Source: Verrucomicrobiota bacterium (GTDB lineage: Bacteria; Verrucomicrobiota; Kiritimatiellia; SS1-B-03-39; UBA6053). From it: 64,000 nt of DNA. The notes beneath the pieces were generated by a model that had not been told where the DNA came from, searched no databases, and saw only the letters and a program-made list of their open reading frames with translations. Where the stretch lies: assembly GCA_020831625.1 (NCBI GenBank), contig JAFIGD010000003.1, forward strand, positions 1-64,000, written 5' to 3'. This document shows, in pieces, positions 18,786-28,389 of this stretch (its first letter is position 1; each line of letters starts with the position of its first letter). The position numbers and the translations under genes are program-made.

Positions 18786-20039
18786 TTAGCTGTTTCCGTT
18801 TTCCAGCACTTTCAGGATTTCAGGGACGATGATTTCCTCGCCGCCGCGCTGATTGGTGTGATTGCCGTCGCGGAAATAGGTGCGGTAGGTGCCCATGCCT
18901 TTGTCTTTCAGAATTTCAGCGAAGATGGAGAATGTGTCGATGTAGTAGATGCCGGGGCCGGATTGGTTGGCGAGGTCGATGTACATCTGCGCATAGGCGG
19001 ATTGGGGTTCATCCGAGACTTCGCGGTTTGTGCCCTGACGTTCGGACCCGTAGTCCCGTCGCCCCTGATCGAAAGATTTCGCCCCGTTCCAGAGGAACAT
19101 TTCCATTTCGGGGTTTTGATTGCGCAGGGTGCGAATGATATGTTCGTGGTTGGCCCGGGATTGGGCCACGGAAATATTGAACCGGTCCGCGCTGTCAATT
19201 CCCGCCGCGAATTCGATGATGACCGCATCCGGTTTTTCGTTGGCGATCCATTCTAAATGGTTGCCGTGCTGGATGTATCCTCCGCTGCCTTCCACAAATT
19301 CATTACTGTTCGTTCCCGCGCAGGTGGCTCCGCCCAGCCGGAGATCTCCGATGGCTTTGAGGCGTTGGGAGAATTCGCCGGGCCAGTTGGTGCGGGTGCC
19401 GGGGGCGCATTGTCTCCACGATGCGTCGATGCGGGCATTGGGGAATTCAGCGGTGCTGGTGCCGACGATAATGAGATAGGGTTTTTGACCGCTTTCGAGC
19501 AGGGTATAGAAGCGGGTTTTGCCGCCGGTGCCGAAACGGAGATCCAGATAGTTGCCCGGGAGCGCCGCCGCCCATTGGTCCCACGCGTCGGCCGGTGCGG
19601 ATTGGCCCTGTGAACGGAGCCGGGCGGATTGGCCTTCGGCGAAAACCTGGAGATTTTCAACGAGGATGGCGAGACGCTCGGCGCGGGGGCGTTCGATGCG
19701 GTCGAGCTGTTCGGTGAGAATATCCTGATAATGGCGGACGCCGGGGTTGTCGGACAGCACGGGCGGGCGCAGGGATTCATCGTCCCGGGCACGGTCGCGT
19801 TCCCGGGTCAGGGCCTGCAGATTTTCGCCGGAGAGGGTTTCCATGCGGCGTTCGAGGCCGGCGACGTATTGTTGGCGGAGGGTGGCGACGGCCCCATCGC
19901 GGGCCTCGTTGAGCTGCGTCACTTCCTGATCCAGCCGGGACTGCATGGTTTCGAGCGTTTGGGCGCGGAGAGCCGTGCCGGTCAGGATCAGCAGACAAAA
20001 ACGGACCGGGAGGCCGGTCGGGAGGGCTTGAACGCGCAT
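18786..20039 (-). CDS. secreted coiled-coil/SGNH-hydrolase-like protein, paralogue 2
   Basis: 417 aa and the tandem copy of the neighbouring gene. It has a signal peptide (cleavage near ALRA-Q), the same coiled coil, and an SGNH-like domain with IVGTSTAEF, EFAAGIDSADRF (Ile replaces the block III Asn) and DGNHTNQRG. Across the first about 195 mature residues the two copies differ at only about a dozen positions, but the central active-site region (about 195-285) is clearly more different. It begins 3 bases after the LamG-like gene. Confidence 0.75.
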   Translation of the reverse strand: MRVQALPTGLPVRFCLLILTGTALRAQTLETMQSRLDQEVTQLNEARDGAVATLRQQYVAGLERRMETLSGENLQALTRERDRARDDESLRPPVLSDNPGVRHYQDILTEQLDRIERPRAERLAILVENLQVFAEGQSARLRSQGQSAPADAWDQWAAALPGNYLDLRFGTGGKTRFYTLLESGQKPYLIIVGTSTAEFPNARIDASWRQCAPGTRTNWPGEFSQRLKAIGDLRLGGATCAGTNSNEFVEGSGGYIQHGNHLEWIANEKPDAVIIEFAAGIDSADRFNISVAQSRANHEHIIRTLRNQNPEMEMFLWNGAKSFDQGRRDYGSERQGTNREVSDEPQSAYAQMYIDLANQSGPGIYYIDTFSIFAEILKDKGMGTYRTYFRDGNHTNQRGGEEIIVPEILKVLENGNS

Positions 20040-20042
20040 GGA

Positions 20043-21170
20043 TTATTCTCGGGCGGAATTGGACGTCGGCGTGATAAAGTCCGGCAGGAAAAAGTCGGGG
20101 AGCATGAGCAGGTCGTCGGGATCGATGCCTTCAACAATCTGCTGAATGCCCTCAAGCTGCGGCTGTCCGTCGGCGGGGCTGAGGGTCAGGGTTTGCCGTG
20201 TGCCGACCTCCGGAGGGCGGGTTTCTGGAAAGACGCGGGTGTCGAGGACATACCAGTGCCAGGCGAAAAAGCGGTCGCCGGCGGCGAGATCGTCCCCGAG
20301 GGGCTCGTCCAGGGTCCAGACGGTGGCCAGGAGGGCTTCACCGTATTCGGAGAGGTTCTCGGTCTTGGGCTCAAGGGCGTGGGCGTGCAGGGTGGCGGTG
20401 ACGGTGCGGGTTTCCGGCGGGGTGCGGGCGCTGTGCGCGGCGCTCCAGGCGGCGGCGTGTTTCTCCACCGCGTGCGGCACGGTACCGATCAGCAGATATT
20501 CCATCGCGCCGGTCCACACGGAGGAGGGGTCGGAGGTGCCGCCGAAAGCGGCGATGACATCCCAGGGGTCCTCGAAAACGGGAAGCAGGCTTTCGGCGGC
20601 GCCCTGTGCATGTTCCGCGCCGTTGAGACGGAGCGTGAAGTGTTCGTCGGTCAGGGTGAACGCGAGGTGGACGGGTGTTTCGAGTATAAGCCCGGTCAGA
20701 CGGACGGGATCGGTTTCGGGGCGCTCAATCCACAGAGCCTGATCGCGGAGCGTTACCCGCCAAATGAGATCGTTCTCGAAGGTTTTGAGCTGAAAGAGGA
20801 TGAGGGTCTCCCCGGTGCCCGCCGGGGGATGGAGGGCGGCTTCAAGGTGGAGAGAAGACGTCTCGGCGAGCGTCCGGGCCAGCGCGGGACCGACATCAGC
20901 CGATTCGATGTACCCTTTGTTCGGCGCGGCGCCGCGGAACCAGACCGGGCGGGCCTGATCCCGCAGGAGCGCTTCGCCCTCACGGGCCCAGTTCCCGTCG
21001 GCATCGACGATTTCGCCGGTGAGGGTTTGGGTGCCCCAGAACCAGAGCACGCCGTCGGATTCGCGGTTGGACGCGGGCCACGCGGGTCCGGACGCGGCGG
21101 CGGGCGGGAGCAGGAGGGCCGCGGCCAGGGCCGGACCGAAAAGGCGGATGTGGAGAAAATGTGAGGTCAT
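20043..21170 (-). CDS. secreted LamG/concanavalin-like domain protein
   Basis: 375 aa with a signal peptide (about 1-26, LFGPALAAALLLPPAAASG). Residues about 30-225 show a LamG-type jelly-roll pattern (HLEAALHPPAGTGETLILFQ; HLAFTLTDEHFTLRLNG; AMEYLLIG). The C-terminal about 120 residues form a separate domain without a recognised family. It is the first gene of the unit that continues with the two SGNH-like genes and the VWA gene. A carbohydrate- or peptide-binding role in the periplasm is an inference from fold and context. Confidence 0.65.
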   Translation of the reverse strand: MTSHFLHIRLFGPALAAALLLPPAAASGPAWPASNRESDGVLWFWGTQTLTGEIVDADGNWAREGEALLRDQARPVWFRGAAPNKGYIESADVGPALARTLAETSSLHLEAALHPPAGTGETLILFQLKTFENDLIWRVTLRDQALWIERPETDPVRLTGLILETPVHLAFTLTDEHFTLRLNGAEHAQGAAESLLPVFEDPWDVIAAFGGTSDPSSVWTGAMEYLLIGTVPHAVEKHAAAWSAAHSARTPPETRTVTATLHAHALEPKTENLSEYGEALLATVWTLDEPLGDDLAAGDRFFAWHWYVLDTRVFPETRPPEVGTRQTLTLSPADGQPQLEGIQQIVEGIDPDDLLMLPDFFLPDFITPTSNSARE

Positions 21171-21329
21171 GGTGTCCTTATGCGGAGGCTGAATTGCTAC
21201 TTATATACACTTTTCTTAACATGACCCATTCGGGATTCGCAAGGGGAAAATTGATCAGACCCTTTGATTTTGGAATGTGGCATTCAATCCTGTTTCAAAC
21301 CGCACCATGCCGGACGGCGTCAAAGGTCA

Positions 21330-22742
21330 TTAAAATCCGCGGTTCCAAACGCGGAAGTTTCGGAAGGCCATTTCGGTGCGGGCCATGGTGCGGAGGGCGA
21401 TGCGGCCGCAGGTGAGGACGGGGCCGTTGTTGACGTTCGGATCGTCGCGCAAATCGAGCACGCAGTCGCCGTCCACCACCGCCCGCAGACGGTTGCCCTC
21501 CTGCAGGAACTGCACCTTATGCCAGGTGTTGAGCGCGTAGTTGCCGCGACGGGTGGAAAAGCCCATGGTTCGGTGCCAGGGGTTTTTGATGATACCGTGG
21601 GAAATGCGGTCGTTGCGCACGTCATTGATCTCCCGGAAATATTCCCAGTGGTAGTTGCGCACATCCTCCCAGCAGATCATGCTCATGGATCCGGTGGTGC
21701 GGCGGGGATAACAGGCCATGAAATCCTCGCGCTGCATGCCGGAGGCCTGAAGCACCAGCAGGCTCAGCCCCCCCCGCGCCAGCGGCATGAACTCGTATTC
21801 CAGATAGAGATCCCCGTCGAAAAACTCCTCGGTCCAGAAGTAAAGATGCTCCTCGGCGAAGCGGGCGTGGTCCGGCAGCGGGCCGCCGCCGGTGCGAACC
21901 TCCAACACGCCGTCCTTCACCTGCGCGGCGGCGGCGTTGCCCTGCAGATAGAATTTGTCCAGGTCGGAAGCCTCTTGAAAATCCGCCTGAAAACGAAGGT
22001 CCCATTCTTCATCGGGTTTGAAGCGGAGCGGAACGGCTGTCTCACAATCGTAAAGGGCCTTGAGTGCGGCGGTCCGTTGAGGGTTCACATCCGTGGCGGA
22101 CAGTTCCGCCGGGGAGAGCACACGGGTCCAGGCCTTGAGGGACGCGAAGGCGAAGGCGGAGTTGCCGAGGTAGAGATGTTGTCCGGGGGCGTCCACCTGG
22201 AATTTTCCGCCGAAGTGATGGATGAGGCTGTCGGAGGTTCCCACCAGTACCCCGTTGGCGTAGAGGCGGTAGTCCATGGCGGGGTGATCCCAGGTTACGG
22301 TGATCTCCATCCATTCGTTGGCGTGGAAGGCAAAGTGCCCGGCTCCGGCGAAGGCGCGGGCGGGGGTGTTGTGGATTTCCCACGGCTCAAAGCCCGCCGC
22401 GAATTTGACCATGAGGTTGGGATGCCAGTAGTTGTCCCAGGCCAGCGCAAAGTGGGCGGGACCGGGATCGGCGTCGGGCTGATCGGACAGCAGGCGGTAG
22501 CGTCCGGCCCGGGGGAGGTGTTTGTTGTGCTGGGGCAGGCGTTGACAGGTGTCCAGATCCTCAAGGCACATCAGGCGCAGGGTGATCGTGCCCGTCGGTG
22601 AGCCCAGCACTCCGCCGGGCAGTTCGACGGTGTTGCCGGGGGCGCGGGCCACCCAGCCGGTATCGTTGGCACGGGTCAGCAGACGGCCGCCTTCGGCTTC
22701 GGCGGCGGTCCAGGTCAGGGCGGGGTGTTCAGCAGTCGTCAT
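21330..22742 (-). CDS. DUF1961 (YesU-like) protein with LamG-type N-terminal domain
   Basis: 470 aa from the ATG at 22742, which overlaps the preceding gene's end by 14 bp; a longer open frame upstream is not used. The N-terminal half (about 20-230) resembles a concanavalin/LamG jelly roll. The C-terminal half matches DUF1961: YFWTEEFFDGDLYLEYEF, YPRRTTGSMSMICWEDVRNY and WHKVQFLQEGNRLRAVVDG. DUF1961 members accompany polysaccharide lyases, for example YesU in the Bacillus rhamnogalacturonan cluster. No signal peptide is visible. Confidence 0.8.
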   Translation of the reverse strand: MTTAEHPALTWTAAEAEGGRLLTRANDTGWVARAPGNTVELPGGVLGSPTGTITLRLMCLEDLDTCQRLPQHNKHLPRAGRYRLLSDQPDADPGPAHFALAWDNYWHPNLMVKFAAGFEPWEIHNTPARAFAGAGHFAFHANEWMEITVTWDHPAMDYRLYANGVLVGTSDSLIHHFGGKFQVDAPGQHLYLGNSAFAFASLKAWTRVLSPAELSATDVNPQRTAALKALYDCETAVPLRFKPDEEWDLRFQADFQEASDLDKFYLQGNAAAAQVKDGVLEVRTGGGPLPDHARFAEEHLYFWTEEFFDGDLYLEYEFMPLARGGLSLLVLQASGMQREDFMACYPRRTTGSMSMICWEDVRNYHWEYFREINDVRNDRISHGIIKNPWHRTMGFSTRRGNYALNTWHKVQFLQEGNRLRAVVDGDCVLDLRDDPNVNNGPVLTCGRIALRTMARTEMAFRNFRVWNRGF

Positions 22743-25215
22743 GGGTGTCTCCGGGAGATAGGGTTCGATAAAACGTGAAGCCGCGCGGATCCGCCGCGGC
22801 GGCATTGCCAAAAAGATCGCGCCAACCGGAGAAACCCGGTTGCGGCGGCGGCAGGTTCGGGGGGCCGTCGGCGAGAAAGACCTGCGTGGTTTCCTCCGCC
22901 GGGTTGCTGAAGGTAAGCAGTCGGCCGTCATTCAGGGTTTCGCAGGCGGTCACATCGCGTCCGTCGATCATGCGCGCCAGCACCGCGAAGGATGCGGCGG
23001 CGGGATGCGGGGAGCCGTCCGGCGCAAGCAGCACCGTGAAGCTGTTGTCCTCGCCCAGACCATGGAAGTTGTGCAGGGTGTAGAGGAAAATTTTCTCCAC
23101 GCCCTCCACTCGCTGGGCCAGGATCATGCGCGCCTGCCGCTCGGCTTCATCCCAGATTGTTTGCAGATTCTCCGGCTCCTCCGGCAGGAGGCGGCGGAAA
23201 AATCCGGCCGACAAGCCTTCGGGCTGTGCCGATCCCTCGGTGTTCCAGACTGGTTTTTTCAAGCAGTCCTTTTCCAGCAGCGGCCCCAGGGCGAGGCGGA
23301 AAGTTTCGCGGGACAAATCAAACTGGAGCACGGGATCGGAAGCCGAGCTGTAATCGTGATAGCTCAGCAGTTGCACCGCATCCAGAGCTCCTCCCCCGTC
23401 GGCTTTGCGGGTCCATTCATCGCCGTCCATCCATCCGGCGATGTTGCGGTTGGTGGTGGTGTTGAGCCCGATCAGGGGCGTCCGTCCGTCCACGGCATCT
23501 GCGGCCAGACGGCAGAGGGCCGCGTAGGCTCCCACCGGGTCGTCGGGCCGGGGATACACCGCAGTGCCCTGCGGATTCCGCTCGACCGCATGGCTGAAAA
23601 ATTTGTCCAGCCAGGGCTCGTTCCAGACCTCGTACACCGGAATGTCCGCGCCGTACTGTGACACGGTTTCAAGCACATAGTTCTTCCATGCGTCCAAATC
23701 CCGCGGCGCGACGAACATATCGAAATAGCTGTGGATGCGTTCTGTTTGACCCGAGGCCCAGCGAGGCGTGGTGGTGAGTTTGCCCAGCACCGAAAATCCG
23801 GCCTCCCGGTAGCGCGCCAACACTTCCGGGCGAAAGCGCCAGGTGCCTCGTTCCGGCTCGACATTGTACCAGTAACAGATTTCCGCGCCCGGACCGTGCA
23901 GGCGGGCCCAGTGGATTCCCAGCCGTTTGGCCATTCGAAGATGACGCTCTGTGGGCAACAGGTGCGCGCCAAAGCCGGAGTCCGGATTGTCCTGTCCCCA
24001 CGGGCTCACCGCCTCGGGAATGCGGTGCAGCACGCACTCGGTCACTGCGGAGCAAACGCTTCCTTCCGCATCCTCCAGCCAGACTTCGAGGCGGTAGGAC
24101 CCCAGTGCGGATACGCCGTGATCATCCAGTATCCAGGCGACAGGACTCGAATCGGGACCGTTGACGGGAATTCGTCCTGACATCGTGCGGTCATAGAGAT
24201 CGGAGAGTGTCCATATCAGCGAGTCGCCCGCACAGACGGCCCCGCTGATGCAACGCTTGAGGTTTAACGGTTCGCCTTCTGTGAACAGCCCGTCGGGGGC
24301 CTGCGGTGCCAGGGCAATAACGGCCCGTCCGCGCTCCCCGAATTCCGCCGACGCGCCCGGCGGGGCCACGCGCAGGAAGTCCAGGTGGACCGCGATCGAT
24401 TCTTTCCAGGAAATTTCCAGCGAAAACGGCGTGACCGCATCGGCCGGGGTGAAGGGGAGGCTGACCGTGCGTCCCTCCGTGTCCGCGGTGAATTCGGTCC
24501 GGGCCAGTTCCCGCTTGTTGGAGCGGACGGTCACGCGCAGGGTTCCCTTGCCCCGCAGCCACAGGGAGGCGGTGTGGACACCCGCCGTCCAGGCCAGCAT
24601 CGGCGGCGAGCGCAGCCAGCCGTCCCGCTCCGCGGTCACGGGAAGCGCCAGACCACCGGAAGGGTCGGCAGCGAAAACGGTTTCCGGCGAATGGGAGCGC
24701 TCCAGGGTCCATCCCTGCGCCAGGCCCAGCGGAAAACGTCCGGCGGGCAGCAAATTGGCGGGAACCGGACCTGCGGCGCGGCACATCTGCTCCCGCCGCA
24801 GACCCTCGCGGTCCAGGGGACGCAACGACAGCGCCGCCACATCCCACACGCCGCGTTCCGGGATGTCCAGACAGAGGGCAGGGGAGGGAATGCCCTCCGG
24901 CAGCTCCAGCTGGAGCGTCTGCCACTCGGTGGAGGGTTGCAAGGGTTGCGTCAGCCGCGATTCTTCTGCCGCGTCCAGCACCGAAAGCTGTCCGGGCAAC
25001 ATGCTGCGGTCACGGAAGCAAAGTCTCACTTCGCCGTCTATCGGCAGGGGCACGACATGACGTCCCGGCACCAGGCGGAAAAAACGTTCGCCGCTCAGAT
25101 TGCGCTGGTCCACCCATTCGGCGCGCAGGCTGGTGGGGAGAGGATCTCCCAGCAAATTCACCGCGTCCCCGAGAAAGGCTTCCCGGTGAAGAAAGAAAGA
25201 CGGCGGTGCGGACAT
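22729..25215 (-). CDS. glycoside hydrolase, clan GH-A TIM barrel (GH39-like)
   Basis: 828 aa. N-terminal beta-sandwich regions (about 1-390) precede a TIM barrel (about 400-730). The barrel has RMAKRLGIHWARLHG, the acid/base Glu in YEVWNEPWLDKFF, and the likely nucleophile Glu in KPVWNTEGSAQ, spaced as in clan GH-A. A C-terminal beta domain follows. The substrate is not predictable; the lyase and DUF1961 neighbours suggest an acidic polysaccharide. No signal peptide is visible. The start lies one base after the heparinase-like stop, giving translational coupling. Confidence 0.82.
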   Translation of the reverse strand: MSAPPSFFLHREAFLGDAVNLLGDPLPTSLRAEWVDQRNLSGERFFRLVPGRHVVPLPIDGEVRLCFRDRSMLPGQLSVLDAAEESRLTQPLQPSTEWQTLQLELPEGIPSPALCLDIPERGVWDVAALSLRPLDREGLRREQMCRAAGPVPANLLPAGRFPLGLAQGWTLERSHSPETVFAADPSGGLALPVTAERDGWLRSPPMLAWTAGVHTASLWLRGKGTLRVTVRSNKRELARTEFTADTEGRTVSLPFTPADAVTPFSLEISWKESIAVHLDFLRVAPPGASAEFGERGRAVIALAPQAPDGLFTEGEPLNLKRCISGAVCAGDSLIWTLSDLYDRTMSGRIPVNGPDSSPVAWILDDHGVSALGSYRLEVWLEDAEGSVCSAVTECVLHRIPEAVSPWGQDNPDSGFGAHLLPTERHLRMAKRLGIHWARLHGPGAEICYWYNVEPERGTWRFRPEVLARYREAGFSVLGKLTTTPRWASGQTERIHSYFDMFVAPRDLDAWKNYVLETVSQYGADIPVYEVWNEPWLDKFFSHAVERNPQGTAVYPRPDDPVGAYAALCRLAADAVDGRTPLIGLNTTTNRNIAGWMDGDEWTRKADGGGALDAVQLLSYHDYSSASDPVLQFDLSRETFRLALGPLLEKDCLKKPVWNTEGSAQPEGLSAGFFRRLLPEEPENLQTIWDEAERQARMILAQRVEGVEKIFLYTLHNFHGLGEDNSFTVLLAPDGSPHPAAASFAVLARMIDGRDVTACETLNDGRLLTFSNPAEETTQVFLADGPPNLPPPQPGFSGWRDLFGNAAAADPRGFTFYRTLSPGDTHDDC

Positions 25216-25216
25216 C

Positions 25217-27505
25217 TTATCTCCCGCCGGAATCGGCCTTCAGTTCAAAGATCTCATGGATCCCCTCCGCACGAACCTCCACGCGTCCGGGACTCACACG
25301 GACCCCGCCCGCGAAGCCGGAGTCACAGCTCAGGACAAAGGTGGTGTGGCCGGGGGCTTCGCCTTTGCGCATCTCCACCCGCCCGGTGCGGGTCCGGCCC
25401 GCCGGATCGGCGGTGAGAAACAGCGCCTGGGCGGCGGGGAGTGCCGGCAGCCGGCACTGGATGCGCAGGGTGGGGATGGGGATGGCCCGGTTGCCTTCGT
25501 TCATATTCGCGAAACGCCAGCCCAGCAGCTCGGGTTCGGTCTGGCCCCGGACCACATCGGCGACGGTTTCGCCGCTCCCGGCCCAGGCGAAGTGGAGCCG
25601 GGGCGCGTCCGTATTGCCGAGACGCATGCCTTCGGGGGTGGGCGGCGAGAAGGGCAAATCCGAGAGTTGGAAGAGGGACGTTGCGGTTTCGGGGCGGGTC
25701 GGGTTCGGCCCCAGCCGGTCCGGCGGCGTGGCCGGATGGATGTCGCGGGGCGAAAACACATCGACCACCAGCCATCGGTCTGGCTTGAACCAGACGATGT
25801 GACGGCGGTGCTGCACAAACCTGAATCCTTTGTCCGCCAGATGGAAAAACTCCTCCGGCATCTCTCCGAAAGCGCCGGAGGTGAGGGCCACGGCCTCACG
25901 GTCGTCGAAGACAAAGCCTTCCGCCGGACCCTCGGTGCGGTTCAGACGGCCGTCCTGCCACCAGCGGCGCGACTGGCCCAGTCCGTCGAACAGCACCGTG
26001 CTGTGCGCGGTGGGGCCCACGTTGAAGCGGCGTTCCGGGGATTCGCCATACGGGGCGCGACCGGTGTCGATGATCATGGGCTGACCGTAGGCGTAGAGGA
26101 TAAATCCGAGTTTGTCCTCGTGCGCGTGGCCGCCGAACGGGCCCGCCTCGAAGAAGAGGGCATTGGCGGTGGCGCTCCAGTTTTCGCGCAGGATGCCCCA
26201 GCCCGCGTGGGGCATGGCCACGGAGGTGTGGGCGGGCGCTTCGCCCCGGGTGCCGAAGCTGGCGACATAGTCAAAGTCCGGACGGTTGAAGCGCTGCGCG
26301 GCGGGGCGCAGAATCCAGTCGGCGGAGATCGTGTCGGCATCGTTGACCTGCGGGAGGCGTCCGCCCGGCATGCGGGCGTTCATGACCCCCTCCATCATGC
26401 GTTCAAGCGCCTGCTCCACCTTCGGCTCCGGGGGAAGTCCGGCGCGTTCGGCCAGGGCGAGCATGGAGACCACGGCGGAGCGGACGGTCTCCTGATACCA
26501 AAAGGTCAGTTCCTGATAGGCTCCGTCGGGATAGACGTTGTAGGCCAGATCCTCGGAAACGCGCGACCAGGCGGTGTCGGCCCAGACGCGGGCGCGGGGG
26601 AACTCCGGGAAGAGCGCCGCCGTGGTGAGCAGTCCCTCGGATTCGATGTACATCCAGTTGTCGGGACCGGAGAATTCGACAAGGAAATCCGCCTGACGCG
26701 CCATGGCGGCCACCATGCGGACCAGGACCGTATCGCTCAAATGGGGGCTTTTCAGCAGATCAGCAAGCAACCGGGGCCAGGCGGCGCGGAGGCGTTCGCC
26801 GGCTTCGATGGTGCGCCAGGCCGGGGCGAAGGGACGGCGGTGTCCCCGCTCGCGCGGAATGAGGGCCGCCTGGGTGCGGACCAGTGCGTCCGGAATCCGG
26901 GCCTGCTCCAGCCAGGAGACGAGTTGGGATTCGAAGGCGGCAACGTAGGCGGGGTTGCCGGTCTCACGGTAGGCCCGGGCCAGATCAACCCAGTGACCGT
27001 GCCGGTTCAACAGCAGCGGCCAGTCGGCGAAGGCTGTGGGATTCTCCAGCCACTGGATGCTGTCTCCGTAGCTGTGGGTGTGCCCCAGCAGGCGCACCTG
27101 ACCGAGCCGCGCCGCCTCGCCCGCGGGCGTCGTGGCTTCGCCCGCCGGAAGCGCGGCGGCGGGTTGCAGGGCACCGCCCCAGTCCTTGGCGCGGAGGAAG
27201 GCCGCGTAGGCTGTTAGGGCGGCTTGGGGATCTTCCGCGGCCACCGCCTTGGCCACTGCGGCCAAATCGGTACGCTGCAAATCCAGGGACTGGTAAAAAG
27301 CCAGACCCGGCAGCGGAGCGGTGAGGGTTGCCCGCACCGGCGGAGCCGGGGTGTGCGGGACGGGGGCCGGAGTCGGCGCGGGTGGCGCTGCGGTTGGCGG
27401 GGCGGGCATGACCTCGGAAGGCGTCATGTCGGTCTCTTCCCGGGGCTGTCTCACGCAGGCGCTGAGGCCCAGAAGGATCAGGAGGGTTGCGGATGTTTTA
27501 GTCAT
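25217..27505 (-). CDS. heparinase II/III-family polysaccharide lyase, lipoprotein
   Basis: 762 aa. The signal peptide ends in a lipobox (LLGLSAC), so the protein is probably lipid-anchored. A Pro/Ala-rich linker (about 28-60) is followed by an (alpha/alpha) toroid (about 70-400, with NWMYIESEGLLTTAALFP) and a beta-sheet heparinase II/III domain (about 430-740) with GGHAHEDKLGFILYAYG and the Tyr/His-rich core of this lyase class. It should cleave uronic-acid polysaccharides by beta-elimination; the exact substrate is open. It overlaps the upstream gene by 8 bp. Confidence 0.88.
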   Translation of the reverse strand: MTKTSATLLILLGLSACVRQPREETDMTPSEVMPAPPTAAPPAPTPAPVPHTPAPPVRATLTAPLPGLAFYQSLDLQRTDLAAVAKAVAAEDPQAALTAYAAFLRAKDWGGALQPAAALPAGEATTPAGEAARLGQVRLLGHTHSYGDSIQWLENPTAFADWPLLLNRHGHWVDLARAYRETGNPAYVAAFESQLVSWLEQARIPDALVRTQAALIPRERGHRRPFAPAWRTIEAGERLRAAWPRLLADLLKSPHLSDTVLVRMVAAMARQADFLVEFSGPDNWMYIESEGLLTTAALFPEFPRARVWADTAWSRVSEDLAYNVYPDGAYQELTFWYQETVRSAVVSMLALAERAGLPPEPKVEQALERMMEGVMNARMPGGRLPQVNDADTISADWILRPAAQRFNRPDFDYVASFGTRGEAPAHTSVAMPHAGWGILRENWSATANALFFEAGPFGGHAHEDKLGFILYAYGQPMIIDTGRAPYGESPERRFNVGPTAHSTVLFDGLGQSRRWWQDGRLNRTEGPAEGFVFDDREAVALTSGAFGEMPEEFFHLADKGFRFVQHRRHIVWFKPDRWLVVDVFSPRDIHPATPPDRLGPNPTRPETATSLFQLSDLPFSPPTPEGMRLGNTDAPRLHFAWAGSGETVADVVRGQTEPELLGWRFANMNEGNRAIPIPTLRIQCRLPALPAAQALFLTADPAGRTRTGRVEMRKGEAPGHTTFVLSCDSGFAGGVRVSPGRVEVRAEGIHEIFELKADSGGR

Positions 27506-28250
27506 GGGCCGACACCATAAAAAAGTCAGTCATAAAGCGGGTGGCCTGTTTCACGTCGGTGGTGGCGTTGGTGACAAAAAAGAAGCCCACCTCGGTCACA
27601 TGATCGAAGTTCGGTTGAGCGGGCTCGCGGTTCCCGGCGATGCGGGCGGTTTCCCCCTCGGTTTTCAGCCGGGTCCAGGCGACCGTGCGGGGATCCTCAA
27701 TGATGAGGGTTTTCTCGCCCCAGTCGCCCTCGGTATCGCGTGTGTAGGACATGGGCGGACCCACAAAGCGCTGATCATCGGCCATGACATAAAAATAAAC
27801 CCAGCCCTCCTGATCCGGCACAAAGCCGGTGTAGGTCCGCAGGACCATCGCCTTTTCGCGGGCCAGTCGGATGGGCTGGTGTGTGTAGGGCGGTTTGAAG
27901 GATTCGCGGGTGAAGATCACCGCGCCGTAGATCACGTCCACCAGGCCCATAGCACCCTCGGTGAAGCCCAGCATGTCCAATCCGTAGGGCCCGGTGTTGT
28001 TGTCAATTTCCGCGCGGTCCACGCTTCCGTGGGCGGATCGTCCGTAGCCGCCGAAAAAGCGGGGGCCGGTATAGCCTTCCGAAGGCGAGAGAGGCTGATC
28101 AAAGTGCAGGTCGCCGCGGCCCTCGTGGAAGGTCAACGGTGTGCGCGCCTCGACCAGGTCGGCACCGCCGAAGGTGAGCACGGCCTCTGCAAAGCTGAGG
28201 CCCACACAGGTCATCAGGATCGACAACATTCCAAGGCTTCGTCTCATCAT
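27498..28250 (-). CDS. small secreted protein of unknown function, first gene of lyase operon
   Basis: 250 aa from the ATG at 28250. This Met gives a clear signal peptide (MMRRSLGMLSILMTCVGLSFAEA); a longer frame upstream lacks it. The mature part has beta-rich, aromatic segments (GPRFFGGYGRSAHG, YTGFVPDQEGWVYFYVM) and no recognised family. As first gene of the operon it may be a substrate-binding accessory protein; this is inference from position only. Confidence 0.65.
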   Translation of the reverse strand: MMRRSLGMLSILMTCVGLSFAEAVLTFGGADLVEARTPLTFHEGRGDLHFDQPLSPSEGYTGPRFFGGYGRSAHGSVDRAEIDNNTGPYGLDMLGFTEGAMGLVDVIYGAVIFTRESFKPPYTHQPIRLAREKAMVLRTYTGFVPDQEGWVYFYVMADDQRFVGPPMSYTRDTEGDWGEKTLIIEDPRTVAWTRLKTEGETARIAGNREPAQPNFDHVTEVGFFFVTNATTDVKQATRFMTDFFMVSAHD

Positions 28251-28334
28251 CGTCTCCGGTTCGGGTTTGAGGGGATGTACAGATCCTAGCCCACGGGCCG
28301 CCCCGGACACAATGGCAAAGAACGATATAAAAAG

Positions 28335-28345
28335 TGTATCGTACA
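28335..28345. promoter_or_regulatory. candidate LacI-type operator, TGTA-TCG-TACA
   Basis: The 11-mer TGTATCGTACA lies in the divergent promoter region between the secreted-protein gene and lacI-type gene. It has the inverted TGTA...TACA arms with a central CG that many LacI-family operators show. A near twin is at 29505-29515 upstream of the PEP-CTERM gene. Confidence 0.4.
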
Positions 28346-28389
28346 ACTCCGGCTTGACCGGGTTGCGTGAAAGGGGTACGGATCGGCAA

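Noticed and set aside
21330-28250. SusC/SusD-type polysaccharide utilisation locus
   Set aside because: No TonB-dependent receptor or SusD-like gene is present in or around the operon.
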